Of a stretch of 11,884 bases of DNA, positions 1-7,233 are shown piece after piece. The position numbers and the translations under genes are program-made. Source of the DNA: Candidatus Delongbacteria bacterium (GTDB lineage: Bacteria; UBA4055). Below the pieces are notes generated by a model that was not told the DNA's origin, searched no databases, and worked only from the letters and a program-made list of their open reading frames with translations. Numbering within the stretch: the stretch's first letter is position 1; each line of letters starts with the position of its first letter. Where the stretch lies: NCBI GenBank assembly GCA_003477045.1, contig DMTS01000092.1:1-11884 (forward strand), in the 5' to 3' direction.

Positions 1-44
1 TGTGAGGAATGATTAAGTTTTCTGGATCAGTATTTACAATCGCA

Positions 45-3000
45 CTAATCCTTTCTATTTGTTTTTATAAATTCTACTTTACCTTCATCTAATTTTAAGA
101 TTTTATCAGCTACATCAAAATAATGATCGTCATGTGTGATTGCTATTATTATTTTTCCTTCTTTTTTCATCTGCTGAAGCAGATCTTTATAGAAGTATCT
201 TTTGAAGTCAGGATCCTGGTCCGCAGCAACCTCATCAAACAGATAGATCGGAGAGTTTTCGAGAAAGCATTTTATTAAAGCTAATCTTTTGCGTTGTCCG
301 TTCGATAGCTTTGTGGTACTGAAAGCTCCATTAGATAATTTAACTTTTTCCTCAAGATAGAACTTCTTAAAATATTCTTTGATCAAGTCCTCATTTTTAT
401 CGGTATCAATGTTATAAAGCTTGCCAAAAAGATTGTTTTCGCTGAAAACGACCGAAAAGTGCTCACCAAGATCAGCATTGCCTACTTCTACATCATCAAT
501 TTTTATAACGCCTTTATCCGGTTTATACAATCCCGTTATGATATTGGCTAATGTGGTTTTGCCGCTTCCGTTACCTCCGACAATAAATAGTATCTCGCCG
601 CTCTTTACTTCCAAATCAATAACACCTACTTTAAACCTCTCATGCTCACCCTGATCAGGATATTGATATTCTACTGATTCCATCTTTATTGAATTAACTT
701 TTTTAGTATTCATATTGCTATTTGAAACATCTAATAGATCATGTGTAGCCGGAACACCTTTAACAAATTCCTGTATCCGCTCCCATGATATTTTTAATTG
801 AATTACTCCGGGTATGGAATTTAGTATCCCATTAATAGGCCCGATCATGTATAAAAACACCATCAAGAAACTCATTAACACCACATCTTGGACATCAGGG
901 AACAATTTAGGAAATCCGAAAGCAACAAATCCTAGTATTACGACCAGCAACGACTCCCCTATCAGGAAAGTATTGATGAATTTTATACCTGCAATACTGT
1001 TATTGGATTTAAAAAGCTCAACTGTAGATTCAATATCTTTTTTATATTCTTTTTTCTTAAATCTATTTATACAAAGCTCTTTAAATCCTTCCAGCATGCC
1101 GTCTAATAGGGACATGTAAGTATTCTGAGTTTCACGGGCTTCATTAAAATATTTCTCAGCTTGTTTACTAATAAAATAATATAAGGTCGCTACTGAACCG
1201 ATTACAAGCAAAGATAGTACCGTAGCAATAAAAGATATTGATCCTAAATATATAAAAATGCATAAAACCGTTATTACACTGGTTATTAATGTTACAATAA
1301 GATTTGCAGAACCCCCAAGCACTGCAGTGTCATTATTGAGAGTGGCATAAACTTTTCCGCGATCAATATTTTCAAATTTTTGATATGATGTTGAAAAAAT
1401 CTTTTCAATAAGATCAATACGAATATCAGCAATAATATTGTAAGTCAATTTTAGCAATTTCGTTTCAATAATCTTTCTTCCGAAAATATATATTCCTACA
1501 GCTATAATGAAATAATAAACCATGTATTTAAATTCAACATTACTTGCGACAGAATTTATTATTAAAAAAATGACCGCAGAATTGGCCAGACCTGAAAGTA
1601 AGCTTAAAACAATCACTAATGGCATTGATTTTAAATATTTTTTTTTTGAAGGAAAGATCAAAGAAAGAAATAATGCTATCAAAGCCAAGCCAATTGAAGT
1701 TATTAATAAAATAATAAAAACAGAAAAACTGACAGGTGACCAAACGATAGCGCTCTGCCATGAGAATCCGGCAACTGCATGTGGAATCAGATATATCCCA
1801 TATAAAATGGGTATCACGAAAATTATACCTGAACAAATAATAATCGCTTTCTTTAAATTTAATGCCTCATATTGTCTCTTCTTACGATAAACACCTAAAA
1901 TTACTGTAACAATATAGAACAAAATACTAAGTGTTACCACTCCCAGCAATATAGAAAAAAGAGAATAAGTAGTATCGTCTTTGTTTAATGCAACCTTAGG
2001 TTTCGGATTTTCTACACCTGATAAAACTTGAAAAATATAATCTCCGATTATATCTGTATATTCACTATTTGAATTAGCCAGCACAGCAACACCGATTTTC
2101 TTTTCTGGATTAAAAGCTATATAAGAAGTAAAATTAGGATTTAATCCCCCATGGGTAATTTTCCCGTCTCCTTTTAAAGAGATCAACCATCCTGCAGCAT
2201 AAGAAGTCATCGAATATTGATCCGGAGCTACTGTCTCATCCCTTTGGCGCGAAAGCTTTAACAATGGCGTAAGAATCGAATCCCGAGAGATTCCCATTTG
2301 GAATTGTAGCCATTTCGACATATCTTCAGCATTTGTAATTACATAACCTGCAGGCCAGTTACCCTTGTACACCGGTGCATCATATTCTCTTGGAGCAAAG
2401 AACCCGATTTTATAACCCTTAGCCATCAAGTCTTTACTTTTGGGTATTCCAATTGAAGTATCGTTCATCCTTAAAGGAAGAAAAATATTTTCTTCCATAT
2501 ATTTCTCATACGACAATCCTGAAACCTTCTCAATAATCAGACCGAGAATATCATAATTAATCGTAGCGTACTCAAATTGCGTTCCCGGTTTATGCTTAAG
2601 TTTTATATTTGAAAATAGTTTCACTGTTTCTTCAAGAGCCATCGGAGAATCAGTCTTGGGTATATCAGAAATCGTATTCCACGCGATACCGATTGTATGA
2701 TGCAATGCGTGCTTTACTAGTAGTTCTTGTTCACTACCAACAAAAGTTGGTTTAAACCAAGGGAGATATTTTGATATCGGATCGTTTAGATTTACCTTAG
2801 CTTCACTTTCAAGCTTTAATAATGCTAAAGCAGTAAATGCTTTACTCGTAGAACCAATTTCAAAAAGAGTTTTGGAAGTATCTGAATTGCCATTATTAAA
2901 ATTCGAATCACTATAATTCTTTATTTTAATATTACCCTCATCAATAACAATTAGATTTAAATCTGGAATATCACTTTTATTTTCGAGTTCTTGTAGTTCA

Positions 3001-3116
3001 TTTTGTAAGCTACTTAGAACACTTTGTGTACTATTTTTAATCTCTGATGCATTGAATGTAAACATAAGAGAAAAGATTAAAATAATTACTAATTTATTTT
3101 TTTTTAAATCAATCAT
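45..3116 (-). CDS. Exported serine peptidase (beta-lactamase class C fold) fused to cyclic-peptide-type ABC exporter
   Basis: Predicted inner-membrane protein that cleaves a peptide on the periplasmic side and pumps substrate with ATP. Numbering is from ATG at 3116. Residues 1-23 are a signal peptide (KKNK, hydrophobic core, cut near FNA/S). The peptidase domain spans about 30-370: SxxK is S89-T-S-K92, the Tyr motif is Y183-A-T185 instead of the usual YxN, and HGG is at 322-324. About nine membrane helices follow: three linkers (about 386-410, 424-447, 460-486) and six of an ABC exporter (498-765). The ATPase has Walker A GNGSGKTT (848-855), signature LSNGQ (937-941), Walker B ending D961-E962, and a switch His at 995. 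VFSENNLF replaces the Q-loop, and RKRLAL and AADQDP are typical of SyrD, PvdE and YojI. The order peptidase, three helices, exporter matches ZmaM-type prodrug-activating peptidases (family knowledge). The substrate is inferred only. TTG at 3137 would add seven residues but lies in the IS end; ATG has GGGGGA seven bases upstream. It could instead be a generic D-amino-acid peptidase exporter. Confidence 0.85.
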   Translation of the reverse strand: MIDLKKNKLVIILIFSLMFTFNASEIKNSTQSVLSSLQNELQELENKSDIPDLNLIVIDEGNIKIKNYSDSNFNNGNSDTSKTLFEIGSTSKAFTALALLKLESEAKVNLNDPISKYLPWFKPTFVGSEQELLVKHALHHTIGIAWNTISDIPKTDSPMALEETVKLFSNIKLKHKPGTQFEYATINYDILGLIIEKVSGLSYEKYMEENIFLPLRMNDTSIGIPKSKDLMAKGYKIGFFAPREYDAPVYKGNWPAGYVITNAEDMSKWLQFQMGISRDSILTPLLKLSRQRDETVAPDQYSMTSYAAGWLISLKGDGKITHGGLNPNFTSYIAFNPEKKIGVAVLANSNSEYTDIIGDYIFQVLSGVENPKPKVALNKDDTTYSLFSILLGVVTLSILFYIVTVILGVYRKKRQYEALNLKKAIIICSGIIFVIPILYGIYLIPHAVAGFSWQSAIVWSPVSFSVFIILLITSIGLALIALFLSLIFPSKKKYLKSMPLVIVLSLLSGLANSAVIFLIINSVASNVEFKYMVYYFIIAVGIYIFGRKIIETKLLKLTYNIIADIRIDLIEKIFSTSYQKFENIDRGKVYATLNNDTAVLGGSANLIVTLITSVITVLCIFIYLGSISFIATVLSLLVIGSVATLYYFISKQAEKYFNEARETQNTYMSLLDGMLEGFKELCINRFKKKEYKKDIESTVELFKSNNSIAGIKFINTFLIGESLLVVILGFVAFGFPKLFPDVQDVVLMSFLMVFLYMIGPINGILNSIPGVIQLKISWERIQEFVKGVPATHDLLDVSNSNMNTKKVNSIKMESVEYQYPDQGEHERFKVGVIDLEVKSGEILFIVGGNGSGKTTLANIITGLYKPDKGVIKIDDVEVGNADLGEHFSVVFSENNLFGKLYNIDTDKNEDLIKEYFKKFYLEEKVKLSNGAFSTTKLSNGQRKRLALIKCFLENSPIYLFDEVAADQDPDFKRYFYKDLLQQMKKEGKIIIAITHDDHYFDVADKILKLDEGKVEFIKTNRKD

Positions 3117-3121
3117 TATAG

Positions 3122-3141
3122 TGTCCCCCAAAGTCAAGACA
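3122..3141. repeat. Probable terminal inverted repeat (one end) of an IS3-family element
   Basis: The plus strand reads TGTCCCCCAAAGTCAAGACA, beginning with the TG typical of IS3-family tips. It lies about 30 bases past the transposase stop codon, where the right-hand repeat of such an element is expected. The other end is not in the window, so the repeat cannot be confirmed by matching its partner. The true tip may extend two to four bases further, into TATAG. Confidence 0.5.
3124..3129 (-). promoter_or_regulatory. Ribosome-binding site GGGGGA of the peptidase-exporter gene
   Basis: On the minus strand GGGGGA ends seven bases before ATG at 3116. It can pair with the anti-Shine-Dalgarno core using one G-U pair. 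It lies inside the presumed IS terminal repeat, so the mobile element seems to supply the ribosome site. This favours ATG 3116 over TTG 3137, which has no purine-rich stretch at a suitable distance. Confidence 0.5.
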
Positions 3142-3172
3142 TTTATTTTTCAGCGAATGTGTTAGAACACAA

Positions 3173-3355
3173 TTACGCAATTTGATCATCCTCTTTTAAT
3201 ACCTTTTTGTAATACACTTCATTCGGAGTCTTGTGGTCCAGGGACATGTGACTACTTTCGTTATTATACCAGTAGAAATAGTGTCACAGGCTTTCTTTAA
3301 GCTCAGTCACATTGTCATGCCTATTAACATATAAATCAAGCACATTTTTTTTCAT
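3173..3355 (-). pseudogene. IS3-family transposase OrfB, C-terminal remnant with internal stop
   Basis: Translating the minus strand from 3355 gives 60 codons whose residues match the end of the DDE (rve) domain of IS3-family OrfB: LYVNRHDNVTELKESL, a stop, HYFYWYNNESSH, then SLDHKTPNEVYY and a TAA at 3173-3175. The family consensus is YNxxRxHxSLxxxTPxEV. Codon 24 is TGA (3284-3286) where Arg (CGA) is expected, and a conserved Arg in NNERSH has become Ser. All catalytic DDE residues lie in the missing upstream part, so this is a dead scar. Its 5' limit cannot be set exactly: similarity fades near 3340, and the in-frame ATG at 3355 overlaps the stop of the kinase-like gene (ATGA). Confidence 0.85.
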
Positions 3356-4632
3356 TCCGTTTTCTCCTTTTCTTTTTCAGTATTTTCTTCCTTGCGCAAG
3401 AACAACGAATGTGTCGGTTTTTCACCTTTTACATCGAATGTGAACTGCCATTTCCCGTCAACAAGCTTGAAATCAATTCGATTATCACCATGATTGATCA
3501 TCATAAATTGTGTGTCTGTGATCGGATCAAGTTGAGATTCGCTTGTATCATCTCTCCAGTAATACAACTTTCCATCCCTTACATATAGTTTTCTTTCAAG
3601 TTTATCAGCCTTACACCAATATTCACCGCAGAATTGCCTCAATTTATTTTCGCATAAAACATACGGAGCATATTCCACAGCCTCATTTCCATCCATGAAT
3701 GCACCCAAATCCCGATTTTCTGTAATATTTAATAGTATTTTGCCGGTGTTTTCACATATATGAAATTTTACAGCTGTCGGATAACCTTCGATCTCAAATT
3801 CGTTTTCCAAAACAGGAATAAGAAAAAGTTTTAGATTCAACCAGGAACTATCAATGCAAAGGCGATCATTTTCTTCATGTATATGAATCACAGTGCTTTT
3901 ACAAAGATAATGAGCGCAAAAATTTCTAAAGGAACTGAAGAACAATTTCTCTTCAAAATTTTCCAGATCCAGAAATGTTAAAATCCGTTTTCGATAGTTT
4001 ATCCAGTCCTGTTCAGAATTTTCGATCTGCAGCTTTCTATAATTATACTCTTTAAACAGATCCAAAGTGAAATTTGAAAAATCCTGCCAAAGCTGAATAA
4101 TCCCGACCTCATCTTTAAGATTCCTGTTTTTACAATAAGGAGTTTGTTCATTTTCCCTTATTAATTTTAATTTCCACTCTTCACTTCTTCTTAGCCATGT
4201 TAACCTTAAAGACTTATTTACATCTCTCTGATACAAATGGATTAAAACAGGATTTAAGCAGCGGGAAATTTCAAACAGTTTGTGCGAATATTCTTTTATA
4301 GTCTGTCTGTCCAAATCGTTCAAAAAATGGGGATACATAAGAACATTTTGTAGAAGATAGCTTTCAACTATGTAAATGTACTCATCGTCTTTAATTTTAT
4401 TTACAAAATCAATCCATTTCTGAGGATACTCGACCAATACTCTTTTAGAATGATCTTCATCAGATTCGTCTTTGTTTTTTTCAATTTGAAGAAGCGGATG
4501 ATCTTTTTCAACTTCAAAATGCCATTTAGTTTTTATTCTGTTTTTTTTCATCTGCCTGGCTAAATATTGGGCAGTTGTAGATTTCCCAGACCCGATTATC
4601 CCGTCAACGAGAATGAGCTTTGTTTTTATCAT
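3352..4632 (-). CDS. P-loop kinase-like protein with beta-rich, lipocalin-like C-terminal half
   Basis: A 426-residue protein without signal peptide, probably cytoplasmic. Residues 5-19 are a beta strand plus Walker A (GIIGSGKST, K17), as in thymidylate-kinase-like and other small-molecule kinases; ESYLLQN (90-96) and the Arg-rich stretch SLRLTWLRRSEEWK (141-154) could be the substrate and lid regions. Residues 1-220 thus look like a nucleotide-dependent phosphotransferase whose substrate I cannot name. Residues about 265-305 and 330-408 are beta-rich and contain two copies of a pattern (IPVLENEFEIEG; LYVRDGKLYY then LDPITDTQF) like the small beta domain found after many beta-lactamase-family serine hydrolases. 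This pairing is odd and inferred by eye. The tail EKEKEKTE is highly charged and abuts the IS scar, so the native end may have been altered. ATG at 4632 follows AAGGAG by 11 bases. The preceding stop is 17 bases away, so it is likely the last gene of the lipoprotein operon. Confidence 0.75.
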   Translation of the reverse strand: MIKTKLILVDGIIGSGKSTTAQYLARQMKKNRIKTKWHFEVEKDHPLLQIEKNKDESDEDHSKRVLVEYPQKWIDFVNKIKDDEYIYIVESYLLQNVLMYPHFLNDLDRQTIKEYSHKLFEISRCLNPVLIHLYQRDVNKSLRLTWLRRSEEWKLKLIRENEQTPYCKNRNLKDEVGIIQLWQDFSNFTLDLFKEYNYRKLQIENSEQDWINYRKRILTFLDLENFEEKLFFSSFRNFCAHYLCKSTVIHIHEENDRLCIDSSWLNLKLFLIPVLENEFEIEGYPTAVKFHICENTGKILLNITENRDLGAFMDGNEAVEYAPYVLCENKLRQFCGEYWCKADKLERKLYVRDGKLYYWRDDTSESQLDPITDTQFMMINHGDNRIDFKLVDGKWQFTFDVKGEKPTHSLFLRKEENTEKEKEKTE

Positions 4633-4649
4633 GATTTATTCTTCTCCTT

Positions 4650-5792
4650 TTAATATTCATAAACACTTAAGTAATTGTCATCTCTGTTCTTATAGTATAT
4701 CCTGTCGCCGATAAACCATCTGTTATGGCCGGTATAAACAATATCAAAAGCTTTACCGATTTCCATTTTAAAAGAGTTGATATATACGCCGTCTTTGAAA
4801 GCGTCAACTATATAATCAAATCTGTTCTCCGGGGTTCTCTCAATTGAAGCCTGAACGAGAAGATAACCGTCTTTGGTGGCATGAAGTCCGAAAACATTAG
4901 CCGCATTTTTATAGGTGTTAATATTTTTGTAATCGGTTTTGCCAAGATAAGTATCTTCAATGTCTAAATCAGTGACCTTAAGTCTCATATAGTTCTTTCT
5001 TATCTTATACTGCAGCTCTCCGTTAAAATTAAAAACGAGAATACTGTACTTGTCTGTGCTGTTTTCCATAACATATATCTTATCTTTTCCAACTGCGTAA
5101 GGAGGCTGATAGTTTGCAGGCCAGAAGCGGTCATTCGGGGGCTGGAGTATTTCTTCTCTATTATAGAGCTCTTTGTAAGGTAATGAATTTTTTGTATAGA
5201 TCGGTATCTGATATACGGTATATACTCCTTGGTCACCATATCTGTCTAAAGCTAATATTCCGGTGAATTTTTCGTCATTAACTCCTGATATGTGATAGAA
5301 GAAAGCGTTTGATGCAATAAAATCAGCTTTGATAAAATTGCCGTCAAGGTCGAAAATGTTAGTTTTCCGCTCGGTATAATCAAATACATACAAAGTGTCA
5401 CTCATTACAGCAATATTATAGGGTTCGTTCATTTCTCCAGGGCCTGTTCCCTTTTTTCCAAAGCTGGTAACAAATTTACCCAGAGAGTCCACTTTCGTAA
5501 CTTTACATTTCATATAATCAACCAGATAAATATTTTTTTCTTTATCTGCACATAGATTGCCGAAATTAATATAGCGAAGAGACGAATCCGGATTATTTTC
5601 GCTGAAGTCGATCGTAAACAGTTCCTTTGGGCTGATCTTGAAATTAGGATCAGATGGAATGTTTTTGTTAAAATAAGTTTTAATACCGTCAACTTCGCTT
5701 ACAGTGTAATTCAGTTCCTTTTTTGAACAGCCTGAAAAGACAATCAGGGCTATGAATATTATAATCACGTACAAACTTTTTGTCATTTTCAT
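4650..5792 (-). CDS. Lipoprotein, 6-bladed beta-propeller (subfamily A)
   Basis: A 380-residue exported lipoprotein: signal peptide 1-21, lipobox FSGC with acylated C22, then SKKE, so predicted to go to the outer membrane or cell surface. The mature N-terminus has the subfamily A signature (KKELNYTV, DGIKTY, NIPSDPNFKISP). NHL-like propeller repeats follow, for example KNIYLVDY then KVTKVDSLGKFV, with the family hallmark GTGPGE at 115-120, and TLYVFDY in the next blade. The end (DAFKDGVYINSFKMEIG, IGDRIYYKNRDDNYLSVYEY) is shared with its paralogues. Propellers of this kind usually bind proteins or glycans; no catalytic residues are recognised and the ligand is unknown. ATG at 5792 follows the TAA of the hydrolase gene with no gap, and AGGAG lies six bases upstream, inside the end of that gene, so translational coupling is likely. 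A second ATG two codons later is possible. Confidence 0.88.
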   Translation of the reverse strand: MKMTKSLYVIIIFIALIVFSGCSKKELNYTVSEVDGIKTYFNKNIPSDPNFKISPKELFTIDFSENNPDSSLRYINFGNLCADKEKNIYLVDYMKCKVTKVDSLGKFVTSFGKKGTGPGEMNEPYNIAVMSDTLYVFDYTERKTNIFDLDGNFIKADFIASNAFFYHISGVNDEKFTGILALDRYGDQGVYTVYQIPIYTKNSLPYKELYNREEILQPPNDRFWPANYQPPYAVGKDKIYVMENSTDKYSILVFNFNGELQYKIRKNYMRLKVTDLDIEDTYLGKTDYKNINTYKNAANVFGLHATKDGYLLVQASIERTPENRFDYIVDAFKDGVYINSFKMEIGKAFDIVYTGHNRWFIGDRIYYKNRDDNYLSVYEY

Positions 5793-7211
5793 TTACTTCT
5801 CCTCAAGATACAGTTTTTTGATCTTATCGAATTCTGGAATATACAGATTCATTTGTTTTAGATCGTCAAAGTCGTCAAGTATTGTGTCTTCGAAATAGAA
5901 GGAGCCATTATGGACTTTTGTTCCTTTATACTTTCTGTAAATTATTTCCGCTTCGTCGAACTTACCGTTTAGCGCAAGAAAATGAGCTATATTTGTATGC
6001 GGCCATATCTTCGTTGTATCCATCTTTGCAATCTCATATGCGATCTCTAAAGCTTTAGCATAATCTTTCTTGAGCACTTCTTGTATTGAAAGATCGTTCA
6101 TTTCCATCATTTTTTTGTCTGTTTCCGACATCGGCATCTCTTCAGACATATCTGAGGCTTTAATATAGAATGTATCTCCTACACTGCAGCCCAAAGGCCT
6201 TGCCGCATTCCTGAAATTTCTAGCTACTTTGAACTTGCCGTCAGCCTCAAAAAATGATACCCAGAAGTTATAAGGCACATCGCTGTAAGTAGTCCCGAGT
6301 TTTATTCTCCAGTTTTTATTGCCTGTACCGATCTCATAATACTGACCGAGCTTTATACCCAGCTTATCATAATCTTCTTTTCTAAGATCTAAATAAACAC
6401 TCCCGTAAGCTTTATCTACAGAAAGTACCTCTGCATAAGCTTTTCCGTTCCTGAAAACTGCTTTAGAAGGTCCGGCTGACATCTCAATCAATAATTCCTT
6501 TTCCTTTTCGATGCTTCCTGTATCTGCGTATTTTACGAGTGCTTCAAAAGCCTCCAACTCTTCTTTTCCATTAGTATTGCAGTGACCGTCTCTTTTGACC
6601 TTCCAAAGTACAGGTTCAAATTTAACGCCTTTATATTGCGCGATATAATCCTGCGGTTTTTTCAATTCGCTTTGATTGGTCAGGAAAAGTATAGGTATCT
6701 GAGGTGCATGAGTCAGTTCAATTTTTTTATTTTCTTCCTGCATAGTCAGAGCAGCTCCGATCGCCATAGCCCCTTTATACCGGTTATCAGTCTTTTCGGC
6801 CATCAATGTAATAATCAATCCTCCCATTGAACCGCCTTTAAGATAGACATTATCAGATTTACCGTATTTATCCTCGATATACTTCTTCAAAAATTCGATA
6901 TCCTCAACTGCATCGGACAATATTACACCATTCCTGCGATAGCTTGTCGAACCGATGATCCAGCCTTGACTTATCAGTTTTTGCGCAAATACTCCATCAA
7001 TTGAAAAATTTGACGAAAGTTCATCGGCACTTTCTATTCTGTACCCATGAGCCAGCAGAAGCAGATTTCCTGATAATTTTTCTGGTACAGCAATCGTGAC
7101 CTTTGACCCTTCAAGCTTGTCCGTGATAACGCTATAGCCGTCTTTGACAACTGTTTCCGAAAATAGAGTTGCAATTAATAGCATTAGAATTACTAATATT
7201 GATCTTTTCAT
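5793..7211 (-). CDS. Exported alpha/beta hydrolase with beta-barrel-like domain and TPR-like tail
   Basis: A 472-residue protein with an N-terminal signal sequence (KRS, hydrophobic core to about 18, no lipobox), so probably periplasmic or secreted. Residues 30-235 form an alpha/beta hydrolase core: oxyanion HG at 55-56, nucleophile elbow GGSMGG with S128, and catalytic His H210 in RDGHCN. The acid is not obvious: TNQSELKKPQD (178-188) offers E182 or D188 where Asp is usual. The layout suits an esterase or prolyl-oligopeptidase-like enzyme. Residues about 252-352 (AEVLSVDKAYGSVYLDL, then RNAARPLGCSVGDTFYI) resemble the C-terminal barrel of SAM hydroxide adenosyltransferases (a weak call by eye). 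Residues 372-430 contain a TPR-like pair (DYAKALEIAYEIAK; AHFLALNGKFDEAEIIYRKY). It lies between two subfamily A lipoproteins, 22 bases after one and directly against the next, so it belongs to their operon and may act on what they bind. GGAG lies nine bases before the ATG. Substrate unknown. Confidence 0.82.
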   Translation of the reverse strand: MKRSILVILMLLIATLFSETVVKDGYSVITDKLEGSKVTIAVPEKLSGNLLLLAHGYRIESADELSSNFSIDGVFAQKLISQGWIIGSTSYRRNGVILSDAVEDIEFLKKYIEDKYGKSDNVYLKGGSMGGLIITLMAEKTDNRYKGAMAIGAALTMQEENKKIELTHAPQIPILFLTNQSELKKPQDYIAQYKGVKFEPVLWKVKRDGHCNTNGKEELEAFEALVKYADTGSIEKEKELLIEMSAGPSKAVFRNGKAYAEVLSVDKAYGSVYLDLRKEDYDKLGIKLGQYYEIGTGNKNWRIKLGTTYSDVPYNFWVSFFEADGKFKVARNFRNAARPLGCSVGDTFYIKASDMSEEMPMSETDKKMMEMNDLSIQEVLKKDYAKALEIAYEIAKMDTTKIWPHTNIAHFLALNGKFDEAEIIYRKYKGTKVHNGSFYFEDTILDDFDDLKQMNLYIPEFDKIKKLYLEEK

Positions 7212-7233
7212 TTATTTTTTCTCCATAAGTTAT

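Noticed and set aside
421..1890. Plus-strand open frames of 77-122 codons opposite the peptidase-exporter
   Set aside because: They lie antisense to a clearly coding gene, have no recognisable motifs, and follow from the base composition of the real gene.
3115..3137. TTGACT followed by TATAAT on the minus strand, like a promoter
   Set aside because: The spacer is only 11 bases and the TATAAT overlaps the ATG at 3116, so a transcript from it would start after the start codon.
3117..3137. TTG at 3137 as start of the peptidase-exporter
   Set aside because: It lies inside the IS terminal repeat and has no ribosome site; ATG 3116 gives a clean signal peptide and has GGGGGA at seven bases.
3158..3171. 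Perfect short inverted repeat (tgtgtt ag aacaca) after the transposase stop, considered as terminator
   Set aside because: The stem is only six base pairs, AT-rich, with a two-base loop and no T-run after it.
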